Source: JAJYKC01 sp035545735 (lineage in GTDB: Bacteria; Acidobacteriota; Terriglobia; Bryobacterales; Bryobacteraceae). From it: 64,000 nucleotides of DNA. The position numbers and the translations under genes were made by a program. Below, piece after piece: positions 25,699-35,252 of the stretch (its first letter is position 1; every line of letters begins with the position of its first letter). The notes under the pieces are model-generated. The model saw only the letters and a program-made list of their open reading frames with translations. It was not told the DNA's origin and searched no databases. The stretch covers positions 20,394-84,393 of the forward strand of contig DASZXS010000024.1 in assembly GCA_035545735.1 (NCBI GenBank). The letters run 5' to 3'.

Positions 25699-26910
25699 AT
25701 GCGCGTTCTATGGCTGGCCCTGATTCCCGTGCTGCTTTCGGCAGGGCAGGATCTGCAGCAGCTTCGGGATCGAGGAGCGGCGTTGAAGGCGCAGGGCGAT
25801 GCCGCCGGCGCCCTTGACGCCTACCAGGCCGCGGCCAAGCTTGATCCGGCGTCGGCCAAACTCCAGGACGAAGTGGGCTTTCTGCTGGCGGTGCTCAACC
25901 GGCGCGACGAAGCGGTTCCGTATTTTCAGCGCGCCGTCGCCCTGGACGCCCACTATGCTCCGGCGCATTTCCACCTTGGCGTGGCTTACTGGCTGGCGAA
26001 CAATCGCACCGGTAGTATCCCGGAGCTTCAAACGGCCGCCGCCCTCGATCCGGAAAACGCCGCCTATCGTCTCAAGATCGGAACGGCGCTCGTCGAAATG
26101 GAGCAGTTCGCGGAGGCCCTTCCCCACCTCAAGGCGGCTACGGAACGCGCGCCGGAAAATGCGGATGGATGGAACGAACTGGGTGAGGCGTTGAAACGGA
26201 CTGGAAGCGCCGCGGAAGCGGTGGAGGCCTACCGGAAGGCGGTGGACCTGGCGCCCGCGAACAACACCTTCCGTAACAACTATGGAATGATGCTGGTCAA
26301 TACGCGGCGGGCGGAGGAAGGGATAGCCGAGTTTCAAAAAGTGCTTGCCGCGGACTCTTCGAACAACACCGCGAGGGTCAACATCGGCTTTGCTCATTTG
26401 CAGAAGAACGAACTGGACCAGGCCATCGCGGCTTTTCGCGATGCCCTCGCGCGCGATAGCAGTCTGGCGGCCGCACATTACGACCTCGGCGTGGCTCTCA
26501 AGAACAAGGATCAACTGGATGAAGCGCGCGCCGAATTCAACCTGGCGCTCCAAGCGGATGCGAAGCTGCCGGAGGCGCACTACATGCTCGGCATTATCGA
26601 CTGGCAGAGCGGCGACTTTCCCGCGGCGGCCGGCGAGATGCGCGCGGCCATTGCGTTGCGGCCCGACTATGGCGAAGCTTACTTCATGCTCGGAACCGCC
26701 TTGAAGCAGAATGGCGACCTCGCGCCCGCCGAGGACGCGCTGCGCACCGCGATACGCCTCCGTCCCGACGATTTCGGACCGTACAATACGCTGGCGCTGA
26801 TCCTCCGCCAAAAAGGGGACATCGAGGGGAGCAAGCGTCTGTTCGCCGAAGGCGCTCGCTTAAAGCAGAAAAAGGAAAACGAACTCGGCACGATGCTTTC
26901 GCGCCAATAG
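25699..26910 (+). CDS. Exported TPR-repeat protein
   Basis: A 403-residue exported protein made of about ten tetratricopeptide repeats (34-residue helix pairs, for example AHFHLGVAYWLANNRTGSIPELQTAAALDPEN). The signal peptide is MRVLWLALIPVLLSAG. TPR proteins are protein-interaction scaffolds and no enzymatic motif is seen. It begins 45 bp after the sulfotransferase gene and might be read through from that operon. It converges with the next TPR gene, with one base between the stop codons. Function unknown. Confidence 0.8.
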   Translation: MRVLWLALIPVLLSAGQDLQQLRDRGAALKAQGDAAGALDAYQAAAKLDPASAKLQDEVGFLLAVLNRRDEAVPYFQRAVALDAHYAPAHFHLGVAYWLANNRTGSIPELQTAAALDPENAAYRLKIGTALVEMEQFAEALPHLKAATERAPENADGWNELGEALKRTGSAAEAVEAYRKAVDLAPANNTFRNNYGMMLVNTRRAEEGIAEFQKVLAADSSNNTARVNIGFAHLQKNELDQAIAAFRDALARDSSLAAAHYDLGVALKNKDQLDEARAEFNLALQADAKLPEAHYMLGIIDWQSGDFPAAAGEMRAAIALRPDYGEAYFMLGTALKQNGDLAPAEDALRTAIRLRPDDFGPYNTLALILRQKGDIEGSKRLFAEGARLKQKKENELGTMLSRQ

Positions 26911-26911
26911 C

Positions 26912-27769
26912 CTACTTCAGCTTGTCGAGAATCGCGTTCGCTTCGTCCTTGCGCCCTTCCGCCAGAAGCGTTCTCCCCAGAAGATACTGCGCCTCGCGAT
27001 TGCGCGGATCGAGCGACAGGGCGCTGCGAAGAATACCTTCGGCGTTAGTGAAGTTATTCAGCTTCAGGTAACATTTGCCAAGCAGAATGAAAGGACCGCT
27101 GAAGTTAGTATTCAGCCAGATGGCGCGCTGCAGGCTGGGCACGGCATCGTCGTAGTTGTTTTTCCGGGCGTAGGCGTCTCCCAGCCGGTACCACGCCATG
27201 GAATCGCCGGGATTTTTCTCGATTTCGCGACGAAACTCGGTAACGGCGAGATCGATTTCCCCGCGCCCGATCGCCATTTCGCCAAGAAGAAAATGCGCCA
27301 GCGGCAGCGCCGGATCGAGCGCCAGCGCTTTGTTCACTTCGGCGGTGGCCTCATCGCGGTATTCCTTTTTCAAGAGCATCTGTCCCGCGATCAAATGGCC
27401 GCGCGCCGACCCGGCGGGCACTCCAAAAAGCCGCGCAAACGCGGCCTCCGATTTGGCGGCGTCGCCGGCTTGTAAATAGGCGTAGCCCAGCATGTAGTTG
27501 GCTTCGTTCAGGGCCGGCGCTTTCTCCAGCCACGGGATCGCGCGCGGCGCCTGGGAGAGCATGAAATAACTCTGGCCGATCATCAGCACCGACTCTTTGT
27601 ATTCCGCGCTGTCCGGCGCTTCCGTCCGCACCGATTTTTCGAGGGATGCAATGGCTTCGGCGTATTTGTGGGCCTTGTAGAGGTTCACGCCCTGCTGGTG
27701 CGATTCGCCGCCGGCGCTTGCGAAGAGCCACAGGGCTGTGAAGAGTCCGAGGCCAAACCCGGTCGGCAT
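26912..27769 (-). CDS. Exported TPR-repeat protein, second
   Basis: A 285-residue exported TPR protein on the minus strand, with signal peptide PTGFGLGLFTALWLFASAGG and about seven repeats (HKYAEAIASLEKS, PLAHFLLGEMAIGRGEIDLAVTEF). Its start lies 2 bp after the stop of the ASPIC/UnbV gene, so the two are co-transcribed. In acidobacteria TPR and ASPIC/UnbV proteins often occur together in secreted assemblies, but no specific job is known. Confidence 0.8.
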   Translation of the reverse strand: MPTGFGLGLFTALWLFASAGGESHQQGVNLYKAHKYAEAIASLEKSVRTEAPDSAEYKESVLMIGQSYFMLSQAPRAIPWLEKAPALNEANYMLGYAYLQAGDAAKSEAAFARLFGVPAGSARGHLIAGQMLLKKEYRDEATAEVNKALALDPALPLAHFLLGEMAIGRGEIDLAVTEFRREIEKNPGDSMAWYRLGDAYARKNNYDDAVPSLQRAIWLNTNFSGPFILLGKCYLKLNNFTNAEGILRSALSLDPRNREAQYLLGRTLLAEGRKDEANAILDKLK

Positions 27770-27771
27770 CG

Positions 27772-29484
27772 TTACGAGTATAGACCTTCCTTTACGGTGA
27801 TGACCTGGTTCGCTTTGACGCCCGCAAGTTTATCGACGGCGCCGCTAGGCCAGTGAACTTCCAGGTCCGCCGCCGTGGCGGCGCCCAGCCCGAAATGGAC
27901 CCGCAAGTCGCTCTGCGAAATGTAACTCGATCCGCTGCGGACTTCGTCCATCTGGCGGTGCCGCGGCGTGCTGCAGTAGATGCGCGCGCCGATTCCCGAG
28001 CGGTTGGATTTCACGCCCACCGCTTTTACGAGCAGCCAGTTGTTTTTCGGAGCTCCGTCACAGCGCAGCAGTTGTGGAACGTCGTTGACGCAGTTCACCA
28101 GCACATCGAGCCTGCCGTCGTTGTTGAAATCGCCGATGGCGCAGCCCCTCCCGGGAACCTGTTCCAGAATGCCGGGTCCGCCGTCCATTGAAACATCGGC
28201 GAAGCGCCCGTTTCGGAGATTCCGGTAGAGCACCTTGCGCTCGCGATAGCCGGACTCGACGCTGGTTTCTCCGACTTCGGGGTAAACGTGCCCGTTGGTT
28301 ACGATGATGTCCGCCCAGCCGTCGTTATCGAAATCGAGAAAGCTGATGCCCCATCCGAGAAAGCGCGTGTTACGGCCCAGGCCGGCTTGAAACGTCTGGT
28401 CTTCGAAAAACAGCTTGCCCTGGTTGCGGTAGAGACTCGAGGTGTCGCCGGCGAAGTTCGTCTTCGCCACGTCGAAGAGACCGTCGCAATCGTAATCGGC
28501 GGCGGTGACGCCCATGCCCGCCTGTGGCTTTCCATCGGGGCTGTACGCCACTCCGGCTTCGATGGCCACGTCGGTGAATGTGCCGTCGTGGTTGTTCTTG
28601 TAGAGCGCGGAGGAAGTGGAATCGTTGGCGACGTAAATGTCCGGCCATCCGTCGTTATCGAAGTCGGAGACCAGCACGCCCAGTCCGTAAGTGCCCGGCG
28701 TCTTCAGAATGCCGGACTTGGCGCTCACGTCCGTGAAAGTGCCGTCGCCGTTGTTGTGAAACAAAATATTCTTGCCGCCCTTGAGGCCGGGAGGTCCGCA
28801 GGCGACCATGATGCCCTTGTAGAGACAAGGACCGGACTCGGGCAGAGGAGCGGTCTTCGGATCGAAATCGATGTAGTTGGCGACGAAAAGATCGAGATGC
28901 CCGTCTTTGTCGTAATCGACGAAAGCGCACCCGGTGTTCCAGCGCATTTGCCCGTTGCCGGGATTCGTGGTGACGCCCGCTTTTCTCGCGACATCGGTGA
29001 ACTTGCCGTTGCCGTGGTTGTGCCAAAGGGCGCACTCGCCCCAGTAGGTGACGAAGAGGTCCTCAAAGCCGTCGTTGTTGTAATCACCAGCGCAGACGCC
29101 CTGTCCCCAACCGGTGCGCGCCACGCCAGCCTCCACGGTGACGTCGGTAAAGGTACCATCCCGATTGTTTTTATAGAGACGGCTGACCGGCGCCTGTCCA
29201 GCCGGCCATTTCGTCTCAAAGCGCGTGCCGTTGACCAGGAAGATGTCGAGCCACCCATCGTTGTCATAGTCGAAAAATGCGCAGCCGCAGCCCGTGGTTT
29301 CGAGCAGGAACTTGTTCTTGTGCTCGCTTCCAAAGATGGTCTTCGAACGCAGGCCCGCCTCGCGAGCGACGTTGACGAACTGAACTCCCAGCGGCTCTCC
29401 CGCGATGAGTTGATCGAAGGAAAAAACCGGAAGGGCAGTGCAGAGAGACCGGATCAGGGACCGGCGCGTAAGTTCAAGGGACAT
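27772..29484 (-). CDS. ASPIC/UnbV beta-propeller protein with FG-GAP repeats (CRTAC1-like)
   Basis: A 570-residue exported protein from the ATG at 29484, which gives the twin-arginine-like signal MSLELTRRSLIRSLCTAL; a longer frame upstream has no good start. The body contains repeated FG-GAP/VCBS motifs of the form DYDNDGWLDIFLVNG, DYNNDGFEDLFVTYW and DFDNDGWPDIYVANDS, which bind calcium in integrin-like propellers. The C-terminal ASPIC/UnbV domain is seen in HFGLGAATAADLEVHWPSG. The family is secreted and mostly uncharacterised, with roles suggested in adhesion or matrix binding. Operon with the following TPR gene. Confidence 0.88.
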   Translation of the reverse strand: MSLELTRRSLIRSLCTALPVFSFDQLIAGEPLGVQFVNVAREAGLRSKTIFGSEHKNKFLLETTGCGCAFFDYDNDGWLDIFLVNGTRFETKWPAGQAPVSRLYKNNRDGTFTDVTVEAGVARTGWGQGVCAGDYNNDGFEDLFVTYWGECALWHNHGNGKFTDVARKAGVTTNPGNGQMRWNTGCAFVDYDKDGHLDLFVANYIDFDPKTAPLPESGPCLYKGIMVACGPPGLKGGKNILFHNNGDGTFTDVSAKSGILKTPGTYGLGVLVSDFDNDGWPDIYVANDSTSSALYKNNHDGTFTDVAIEAGVAYSPDGKPQAGMGVTAADYDCDGLFDVAKTNFAGDTSSLYRNQGKLFFEDQTFQAGLGRNTRFLGWGISFLDFDNDGWADIIVTNGHVYPEVGETSVESGYRERKVLYRNLRNGRFADVSMDGGPGILEQVPGRGCAIGDFNNDGRLDVLVNCVNDVPQLLRCDGAPKNNWLLVKAVGVKSNRSGIGARIYCSTPRHRQMDEVRSGSSYISQSDLRVHFGLGAATAADLEVHWPSGAVDKLAGVKANQVITVKEGLYS

Positions 29485-29912
29485 GAAGCCGACACGGGCG
29501 CCGGAGCGCCTTTTCAATTGTAGCCCGCAGTAGGCGTACTGTTGGCGGCAAAGCGGCTGGCAGCCAGATGGCTCTCGCGCACTCTTCTCTTGGCAGAGCG
29601 CGTGCACGTCTCATAATCGCCTCACTGGTTTGGAGGGGAAGGTCCCGCTTCTTTTGTGCCCCTCTACTTACTAACAATAGATGGATGCGGTGAACCGGAA
29701 GCTTAATAAAGCGGATCAAATACCAGGCTGTGGCGTCAGTCTACTCCGGTTACGAATCAGCCAGGGAGAATGGGTGCGGCGCAACACCTTATCACGATCC
29801 TCGCCCGGTATCCCAGTGATTTTGGAGTTTGCCTGCGCTGTGGGATGGTGGCACGGTTCCGCGCAGAGGTTGCGATGGTATGCTGGCTGGATTGAAGGCC
29901 AGAAAAAGAACA
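29485..29912. other. 428-bp divergent intergenic region, no gene seen
   Basis: This gap separates the minus-strand ASPIC/UnbV operon from the plus-strand propeller cluster. It should hold both promoters. No reading frame with a credible start or family match is present, and no clear -35/-10 pair or large palindrome was found. A 6-bp stem (GAGGGG and CCCCTC, about 29633-29665) is the only structure noted. Confidence 0.6.
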
Positions 29913-31289
29913 ATGCGGATATGGATTGCCATCGCGGCCGCAAGCGTTGTGACGGCCAGCGCCGCCGATTGGCCCGGCAAACTTGGTGACCCCCAACAGT
30001 CCGGCTGGCAGAGGTATGAAGACCGGGTCACTCCGGAAAGCATTCGCGGTTTTCGACTTTTATGGAAGGTGCGCGTCGGGAACCCGGGTTCGCCGGCGGG
30101 CGTCCTCGATACGCCCATCATTCTCGGCCACATCATCTCGCATCGCGGGATGAAGGAACTGGTTTTCGCCGCCGGAAGCGACGGCACAGTCTATTCCGTG
30201 GACGCCGATCTGGGCACGCTATTTTGGGAGCGCCGTCTGGAAGACTCATCGTCGCATCCCGAAAATGCCGCTTGCGAAGGTGTTCCGGCGCCGTCGCCCG
30301 TGCTCACGCCTGCGCCGAACCGCATCCGGCCGCCTCTTGACGACGACGATGAAGGGCCCGATCCCACGCATGGAAACCGGCCTCTCCGTGCCCTCTCGGC
30401 CGGCGGCCGGATCTACGAGATTCATCCGAGCACCGGCAACGATACTTTTCCGCCGCAGGATTTTCTTCCCGCCCAGGCAGGCCCGGCGAGGCTGACGCTC
30501 TCGGGCAGGTTTCTGTACGCCGCGGCGCCGTCTTGCGGCAGTTCTCCCGGCCGCGTCTGGTCGATTGACACCCGGACGGTGCCGCCCACGATCGCCTCCT
30601 ACGAACCGGGAAAGCGCTCCGGCATCGCCGCGGGGTTCGATGGCGTCCTGTACGCGCTTGGTCCGGACTCGGTGGTAGCGCTCACCCCGGGCAGTCTGCA
30701 GAAAAAGGATTATTATCAGCCGGGGGAAGGGAAACTCGGCAGCGGCACTCCCGTAGTGTTTGCTTGGGAACATCGCGAATGGGTCGGTGTGTTCACCGAA
30801 GACAGCCGGATTCTTGTGCTGGATAGCCGTTCGCTCGGCGGCGCCAGTCATCATGCCCCGGCGTTCCGGAGTGAACCCCTACCGGGCGCGCCGGCGATCG
30901 AAAGCCTGACCACCGCGCGGGACGCCCGCGGAGTGAGGTGGATTTACGCGACAACCGGCGGAACGGAAGGGAAGATTACGGCCTTCCGCGTGGAGGAGAA
31001 GGACGGCAACCCGGTATTGCAACTTGCTTGGGAATCACCGCCGCTGGTTCGGCCTTCGACGCCCGCCGTCGGCGGAGGCATCATTTATACGCTGGTGAGC
31101 AGCGGTTCGTCCGCCCCCCACACCATCCTGTACGGTTTCGATGCGGAAACGGGGAAAGAGCTCTATTCGAGCGGCGGCGCCATCCAGTCCGCCGCGCACT
31201 CGAACGGAATGGCGCTGGCCAACGGGCATGTCTGCTTCGGCGCGTCGGACAATACGCTCTATTGTTTCGGAATCCCTTACGAGATGTAG
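29913..31289 (+). CDS. Exported PQQ-like beta-propeller protein, first of three paralogues
   Basis: A 458-residue exported protein from the ATG at 29913 with the signal peptide MRIWIAIAAASVVTASA. It consists of PQQ/quinoprotein-type propeller repeats (VFAAGSDGTVYSVDADLGTLFWERR, ILYGFDAETGKELYSSGG, NGHVCFGASDNTLYCFG). It starts mature as ADWPGKLGDPQQSGWQRYE, a pattern shared with the two propellers further downstream. No adjacent Cys-Cys pair, as found in PQQ alcohol dehydrogenases, is visible, so it may be a structural propeller or bind another ligand. It precedes the haem-c/HhH gene. Confidence 0.8.
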   Translation: MRIWIAIAAASVVTASAADWPGKLGDPQQSGWQRYEDRVTPESIRGFRLLWKVRVGNPGSPAGVLDTPIILGHIISHRGMKELVFAAGSDGTVYSVDADLGTLFWERRLEDSSSHPENAACEGVPAPSPVLTPAPNRIRPPLDDDDEGPDPTHGNRPLRALSAGGRIYEIHPSTGNDTFPPQDFLPAQAGPARLTLSGRFLYAAAPSCGSSPGRVWSIDTRTVPPTIASYEPGKRSGIAAGFDGVLYALGPDSVVALTPGSLQKKDYYQPGEGKLGSGTPVVFAWEHREWVGVFTEDSRILVLDSRSLGGASHHAPAFRSEPLPGAPAIESLTTARDARGVRWIYATTGGTEGKITAFRVEEKDGNPVLQLAWESPPLVRPSTPAVGGGIIYTLVSSGSSAPHTILYGFDAETGKELYSSGGAIQSAAHSNGMALANGHVCFGASDNTLYCFGIPYEM

Positions 31290-31324
31290 CGGGCCGGAAC
31301 ATGTGATGGAATGTAGGTAGGAAT

Positions 31325-31336
31325 GACGGTACCGTC
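31325..31336. repeat. 12-bp perfect palindrome before the haem-c/HhH gene
   Basis: GACGGT at 31325-31330 followed directly by ACCGTC at 31331-31336 makes a perfect dyad 9 bp before the ATG at 31346. It occupies the ribosome-binding position, where no Shine-Dalgarno is seen, so it could act in operator or leader control, or be chance. Confidence 0.35.
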
Positions 31337-31345
31337 CAAAGCCCA

Positions 31346-31828
31346 ATGATTGCTGAACTGACTCGACTGATCCGATGCTGCGCGGCAGGCTCTGTTTGCG
31401 CGGCGCTGCTGCCCTTCGCCGCCCACGCCGCATTGCCCGACGGTCCGGGAAAAGACGTGACCGTTCAACTTTGCGGCAAATGTCATTCGCCCGAGCAGGC
31501 CGCCTCGCTCCGGCAGGACCGCGACGCCTGGACCGAAACGATCGCCAAGATGGTGAGCATGGGCGCGCAGGGCTCCGATGAGCAGTTCAGCGAGATTCTC
31601 GACTATCTCTCGAAGAATTTCGGGCCCGAGGCTCCGGCGCCCATCAATGTGAACAAGGCCGGCGCAGTGGAACTGGAATCCATTCTGTTGCTGACCAAAA
31701 CCGAGGCTGCCGCGGTCCTTCAATACCGCTCGGAAAAGGGCGCGTTCAAGACGATCGAAGACCTGCGAAGCGTGCCCGGCCTGGACTACAAGAAGATCGA
31801 AGCCAAAAAGTCCCGGATCACGTTTTAA
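31346..31828 (+). CDS. Exported haem-c / helix-hairpin-helix fusion protein
   Basis: A 160-residue exported protein with two parts. After the signal peptide (cleaved near AAHA) is a cytochrome-c-type CGKCH motif (C43, C46, H47) in VTVQLCGKCHSPEQ, which should bind one covalent haem in the periplasm. The second half (about 98-158) is a ComEA-like helix-hairpin-helix region: INVNKAGAVELESILLLTKTEAAAVLQYR and FKTIEDLRSVPGLDYKKIE. HhH domains usually bind DNA, or here may be a structural module. It lies inside a run of PQQ-like propeller genes, which suggests an electron-carrier role. The axial second ligand of the haem is not certain. Confidence 0.75.
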   Translation: MIAELTRLIRCCAAGSVCAALLPFAAHAALPDGPGKDVTVQLCGKCHSPEQAASLRQDRDAWTETIAKMVSMGAQGSDEQFSEILDYLSKNFGPEAPAPINVNKAGAVELESILLLTKTEAAAVLQYRSEKGAFKTIEDLRSVPGLDYKKIEAKKSRITF

Positions 31829-31906
31829 CGCCCTTCCCCCGGACCGGGTCAAAGCAGTGATATTCTAGCGAAGTTTGAGACGATTCACCTTGGTTGGACC
31901 GAATTC

Positions 31907-33535
31907 ATGCGAAAACCCTTATTGATAGCCCTTACGGGGGCTCTGGCTTGCGCGGCCCTGTGGAGCGCGGACTGGCCCACTCGAAGCGGAAGTCCGCAAC
32001 GGGATGGCTGGGCGAGGGCGGAGAAGTCGTTCACAACGGACAATGTGAACGGACTGCAACTGCTCTATAAATACAAGGCGGACAACCGGTCGAGGGGCAT
32101 GTACTCGCTGACCGCGCCCATCGTCAACGGGTTTCTGATCACCTATCTCGGATTCAAGGAAATGCTGGTGTTCGCCGGAAGCGATGACAACGTCTACTCC
32201 GTGGATGCCGATCTGAACCGCCTCATCTGGAAAACGCACTTCGACTATAAAGGCGGCAAACCCCAGTCCAAGGCGTCTACCGTTACCTGCCCGGGAGGCC
32301 TGACGGCTTCCGCCGCGATGGCGGGGAGCGCTTCGGCGGTCTTTAGTTTCGGCCGGAAGCCGCCCAAAAAGGGTAAGAAGTCTCCCGTGGGCGGCAGCGG
32401 TTTTGGAAGCCTGGGCGCGTTCTTTGCCGTGAGCAGCGACGGATACTTGCACACGCTGAATACCTCGACCGGCGGGGACCTGATTGCGCCGGTGCAATTG
32501 GTGCCGCCCAATTCCAACGTCCGCAGCCTGAACGTGGAAGACAACGTCGTCTATGCGGCCACGGTGGGCGATTGCGGCGGCGCTCCGAATGCTTTGTACG
32601 CTGTGGACGTTTCCGAAGAAAACAAGAAAGCCGTCTCGTTTGCGACCAACGGAAGCGGGATTTCCGGAGTCGGGCCGGCGGTGGGCACGGACGGGACCGT
32701 GTATGCGCAGATCGCGTCGGGGCACGGAGACCTGGCGGGCGAATACCACGACACGGTACTTGCCTTATCCGGAGCCGATTTGAAAGTCAAGGATTATTTC
32801 ACCCCTTCCGGCGATGCCGCTGCCAGCAAAAGCTGGGCACATGCCGGCGTGACTCCGCTGATTTTTTCCTGGAAAGGGAAAGACGTTGTTGTTGCGGGAG
32901 CGAGCGACGGGCGCCTGTACCTGTTGCATGCGGATTCGCTCGGCGGCACCGGCCATCACACCCCGGCTTTCCGCACCGAGCCGATCGCGAGCACGGATAA
33001 AGGCGGCGAAGGGCATGGCTTCCGCGGGGCGTTCTCGAGCTGGTTCGATTCCGATTCCGGAACCCGCTGGGTGTATGCGTCGCTGTCCGGGCCTCCCAAT
33101 CCAGCGTTTAAGTTTCCAATCGAGAACGGCGACGCCTCAAAAGGCAGCGTCGTGGCGTTTAAGGTGGAAGAGAAGGACGGACAAACGATGCTGACGCCCG
33201 CCTGGATTTCGGCCAGCGTCCCATCGCCCGCGCCGGTGGTCACCGCCAATGGCGTGGTCTTCGCGCTGGCTACCGGAACGCCGGCGAGCACGGTCCGGCC
33301 GGATGGAAAGCCTTACGCGGCGGCCGCGCTTCAGAAGGCATCCACCCGAGCGACTCTTTACGCTCTGGATGCGGCGACCGGGAAGCAATTGTACTCCAGT
33401 GGCACCACGGTGAGCGGCCACGCGGCGGGCAGCGGGCTGGCCGTGGCCAACGGCCGGATCTATTTTGCGACCAGCGACAACACCGTCTACTGCTTCGGGT
33501 TTCTGAAAGAGCACCCGCAGTTGACAGAGCAATAA
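31907..33535 (+). CDS. Exported PQQ-like beta-propeller protein, second of three paralogues
   Basis: A 542-residue exported protein with signal peptide KPLLIALTGALACAALWSA. The mature start ADWPTRSGSPQRDGWARAEK parallels the first and third propellers. Repeats include LVFAGSDDNVYSVDADLNRLIW, LYALDAATGKQLYSSG and NGRIYFATSDNTVYCFG. An insert of about 20 basic and Gly-rich residues (PPKKGKKSPVGGSGFGS) distinguishes it from its neighbours. It probably arose by tandem duplication. Ligand and reaction are unknown; a quinoprotein dehydrogenase role is possible because of the neighbouring haem protein. Confidence 0.8.
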   Translation: MRKPLLIALTGALACAALWSADWPTRSGSPQRDGWARAEKSFTTDNVNGLQLLYKYKADNRSRGMYSLTAPIVNGFLITYLGFKEMLVFAGSDDNVYSVDADLNRLIWKTHFDYKGGKPQSKASTVTCPGGLTASAAMAGSASAVFSFGRKPPKKGKKSPVGGSGFGSLGAFFAVSSDGYLHTLNTSTGGDLIAPVQLVPPNSNVRSLNVEDNVVYAATVGDCGGAPNALYAVDVSEENKKAVSFATNGSGISGVGPAVGTDGTVYAQIASGHGDLAGEYHDTVLALSGADLKVKDYFTPSGDAAASKSWAHAGVTPLIFSWKGKDVVVAGASDGRLYLLHADSLGGTGHHTPAFRTEPIASTDKGGEGHGFRGAFSSWFDSDSGTRWVYASLSGPPNPAFKFPIENGDASKGSVVAFKVEEKDGQTMLTPAWISASVPSPAPVVTANGVVFALATGTPASTVRPDGKPYAAAALQKASTRATLYALDAATGKQLYSSGTTVSGHAAGSGLAVANGRIYFATSDNTVYCFGFLKEHPQLTEQ

Positions 33536-33565
33536 AACGCGAGGCAATTCAAGAAGAGGCTCTGA

Positions 33566-35119
33566 ATGCGAAGATCAAGTCATTTACTGATAGCGGCACT
33601 TTTCTGCACCGCCGGCTGGTCCGCGGATTGGCTGACCGATGGGGGCGGTCCTCACCGCGACGGCTGGCAGCGGGACGAACACATCCTGAACAAGGACAAC
33701 GTCAAGGGCCTCAAGATTCTCTGGAAGCTGAAGTTCGATAACAAGCCCAAGGAGATGCATTCGCTGTTTCCGCCCCTGATCGTGGGCCGCGTGCAAACGA
33801 GCGACGGACCCAAGCAGATCGCCATTGAAGCGGGCATTTCCGACAACATTTACGCCATTGACGTCGATGCCGGCAAAGTCATCTGGCAGAAGCATTTCGA
33901 ATATCCCCCGGTCACCGAGGGGCGGGGACTCAGGGAAGGCGATCCGCTCTGTCCGGGCGGTCTAACGGCGACGCCGATTATCGGAGAGCCGAACGCCAAA
34001 GGCGAACGAACGCTCTATGTTATGGCCGGCGATGGAAATCTACATTTCCTCAACGTGGCAAACGGCGAGGCGATGCACACGCCCGTGAAGTTTGGCTTCG
34101 GCAACGGCAAGTCGTACGCGCTGAATATCTGGGACGGCTATATTTTTACCACCACATCGCAGGGCTGCAACGGTAATCCGAACCAGATGTGGGCGACGAA
34201 GATCGATCCGCCCGACGGGAAGGTGCTGACTTTCAACCCGAAGAGCGGAGGCATGTGGGGACGTACCGGCGCCGCAATCGATTCGACGGGCCGGGCCTGG
34301 GCGCCCACGGGCGATGGCGTTTACGAACCGGAGAAGCAGGTCTACGGAAATGGTTTGGTGGGGGCGCGCGTGGAAGACGGCGAGTTGAAGCTGAAGGATT
34401 GGTTTGAACCCTCGAATTGGTCCTGGCTCCGCAAGCGCGATCTGGACATGCAGGTCACTCCGGCGATCTTCCCCTTCGATGGCCGCGAATTGATGATCAC
34501 CGGCAGCAAGGAGTGCCGGGTTTATCTGCTCGATACCAACAATGCGGGCGGAAACGATCACCAGACGCCGCTGTATCGGACGCCTCTGCTGTGCAACGAG
34601 GAAGTGAATTTCGCCTCGGCGGGCATCTGGGGATCCATGGCGACCTGGAAGGACTCCGCCGGAACGCGCTGGGCGCTGACGCCGTTCTGGGGTCCGGTAC
34701 ATCGGAATTTCAAGCCGCCGGTTTCTTACGGACCGGTGAAGCACGGCGCCATTGTCGCCTTCAAGGTGACCGGCAGCAACGGCAATTACAAGTTGGAGCC
34801 GGCGTGGATGTCGCGCGATATGAATCGCGCGGAGCCGCCGCTGATCGCGAATGGAGTTGTCTACGCGTACGGAAATGGAGAGAACACGGAACAGGCTTAC
34901 CCGGATCGCGGACTGGACGACAACAGCCCGGAGCGGATCAGGAACTCCAGTCATGTGGTTCTCTACGCACTGGATGCGGAGACGGGCAAGGAACTCTATT
35001 CCAGCGGAGATCAGATCTCGTCGTTCAACCACTTCAGCGGTCTCTCACTCGCCAACGGACGGGTGTATATCGCGACTTTCGACAGCACGCTGTACTGTTT
35101 TGGGCTCGAAGGGAAATAA
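33566..35119 (+). CDS. Exported PQQ-like beta-propeller protein, third of three paralogues
   Basis: A 517-residue exported propeller protein, 30 bp after the second paralogue. The signal peptide is SSHLLIAALFCTAGWSA and the mature protein starts ADWLTDGGGPHRDGWQRDEH, like the others. It differs by having more tryptophan and charged residues (LKLKDWFEPSNWSWLRKRDLDM, ATWKDSAGTRWALTPFWGP) and a more complete set of repeats (LYALDAETGKELYSSGDQIS, NGRVYIATFDSTLYCFG). Trp-rich docking motifs are typical of real PQQ dehydrogenases, so this copy is the best candidate for a catalytic member. Confidence 0.8.
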   Translation: MRRSSHLLIAALFCTAGWSADWLTDGGGPHRDGWQRDEHILNKDNVKGLKILWKLKFDNKPKEMHSLFPPLIVGRVQTSDGPKQIAIEAGISDNIYAIDVDAGKVIWQKHFEYPPVTEGRGLREGDPLCPGGLTATPIIGEPNAKGERTLYVMAGDGNLHFLNVANGEAMHTPVKFGFGNGKSYALNIWDGYIFTTTSQGCNGNPNQMWATKIDPPDGKVLTFNPKSGGMWGRTGAAIDSTGRAWAPTGDGVYEPEKQVYGNGLVGARVEDGELKLKDWFEPSNWSWLRKRDLDMQVTPAIFPFDGRELMITGSKECRVYLLDTNNAGGNDHQTPLYRTPLLCNEEVNFASAGIWGSMATWKDSAGTRWALTPFWGPVHRNFKPPVSYGPVKHGAIVAFKVTGSNGNYKLEPAWMSRDMNRAEPPLIANGVVYAYGNGENTEQAYPDRGLDDNSPERIRNSSHVVLYALDAETGKELYSSGDQISSFNHFSGLSLANGRVYIATFDSTLYCFGLEGK

Positions 35120-35252
35120 ACGGCCTTAGTTCGCGCAACATCACCGGCGCGCTCCAAATACCTCCTCCGTTTCCACTGGCCGGGCCTCGCCTTTAACGAA
35201 AGGCTGCGGGATGAATACCCGAACGGCCTCTATTTTCGGGCATTCCGGGTTC

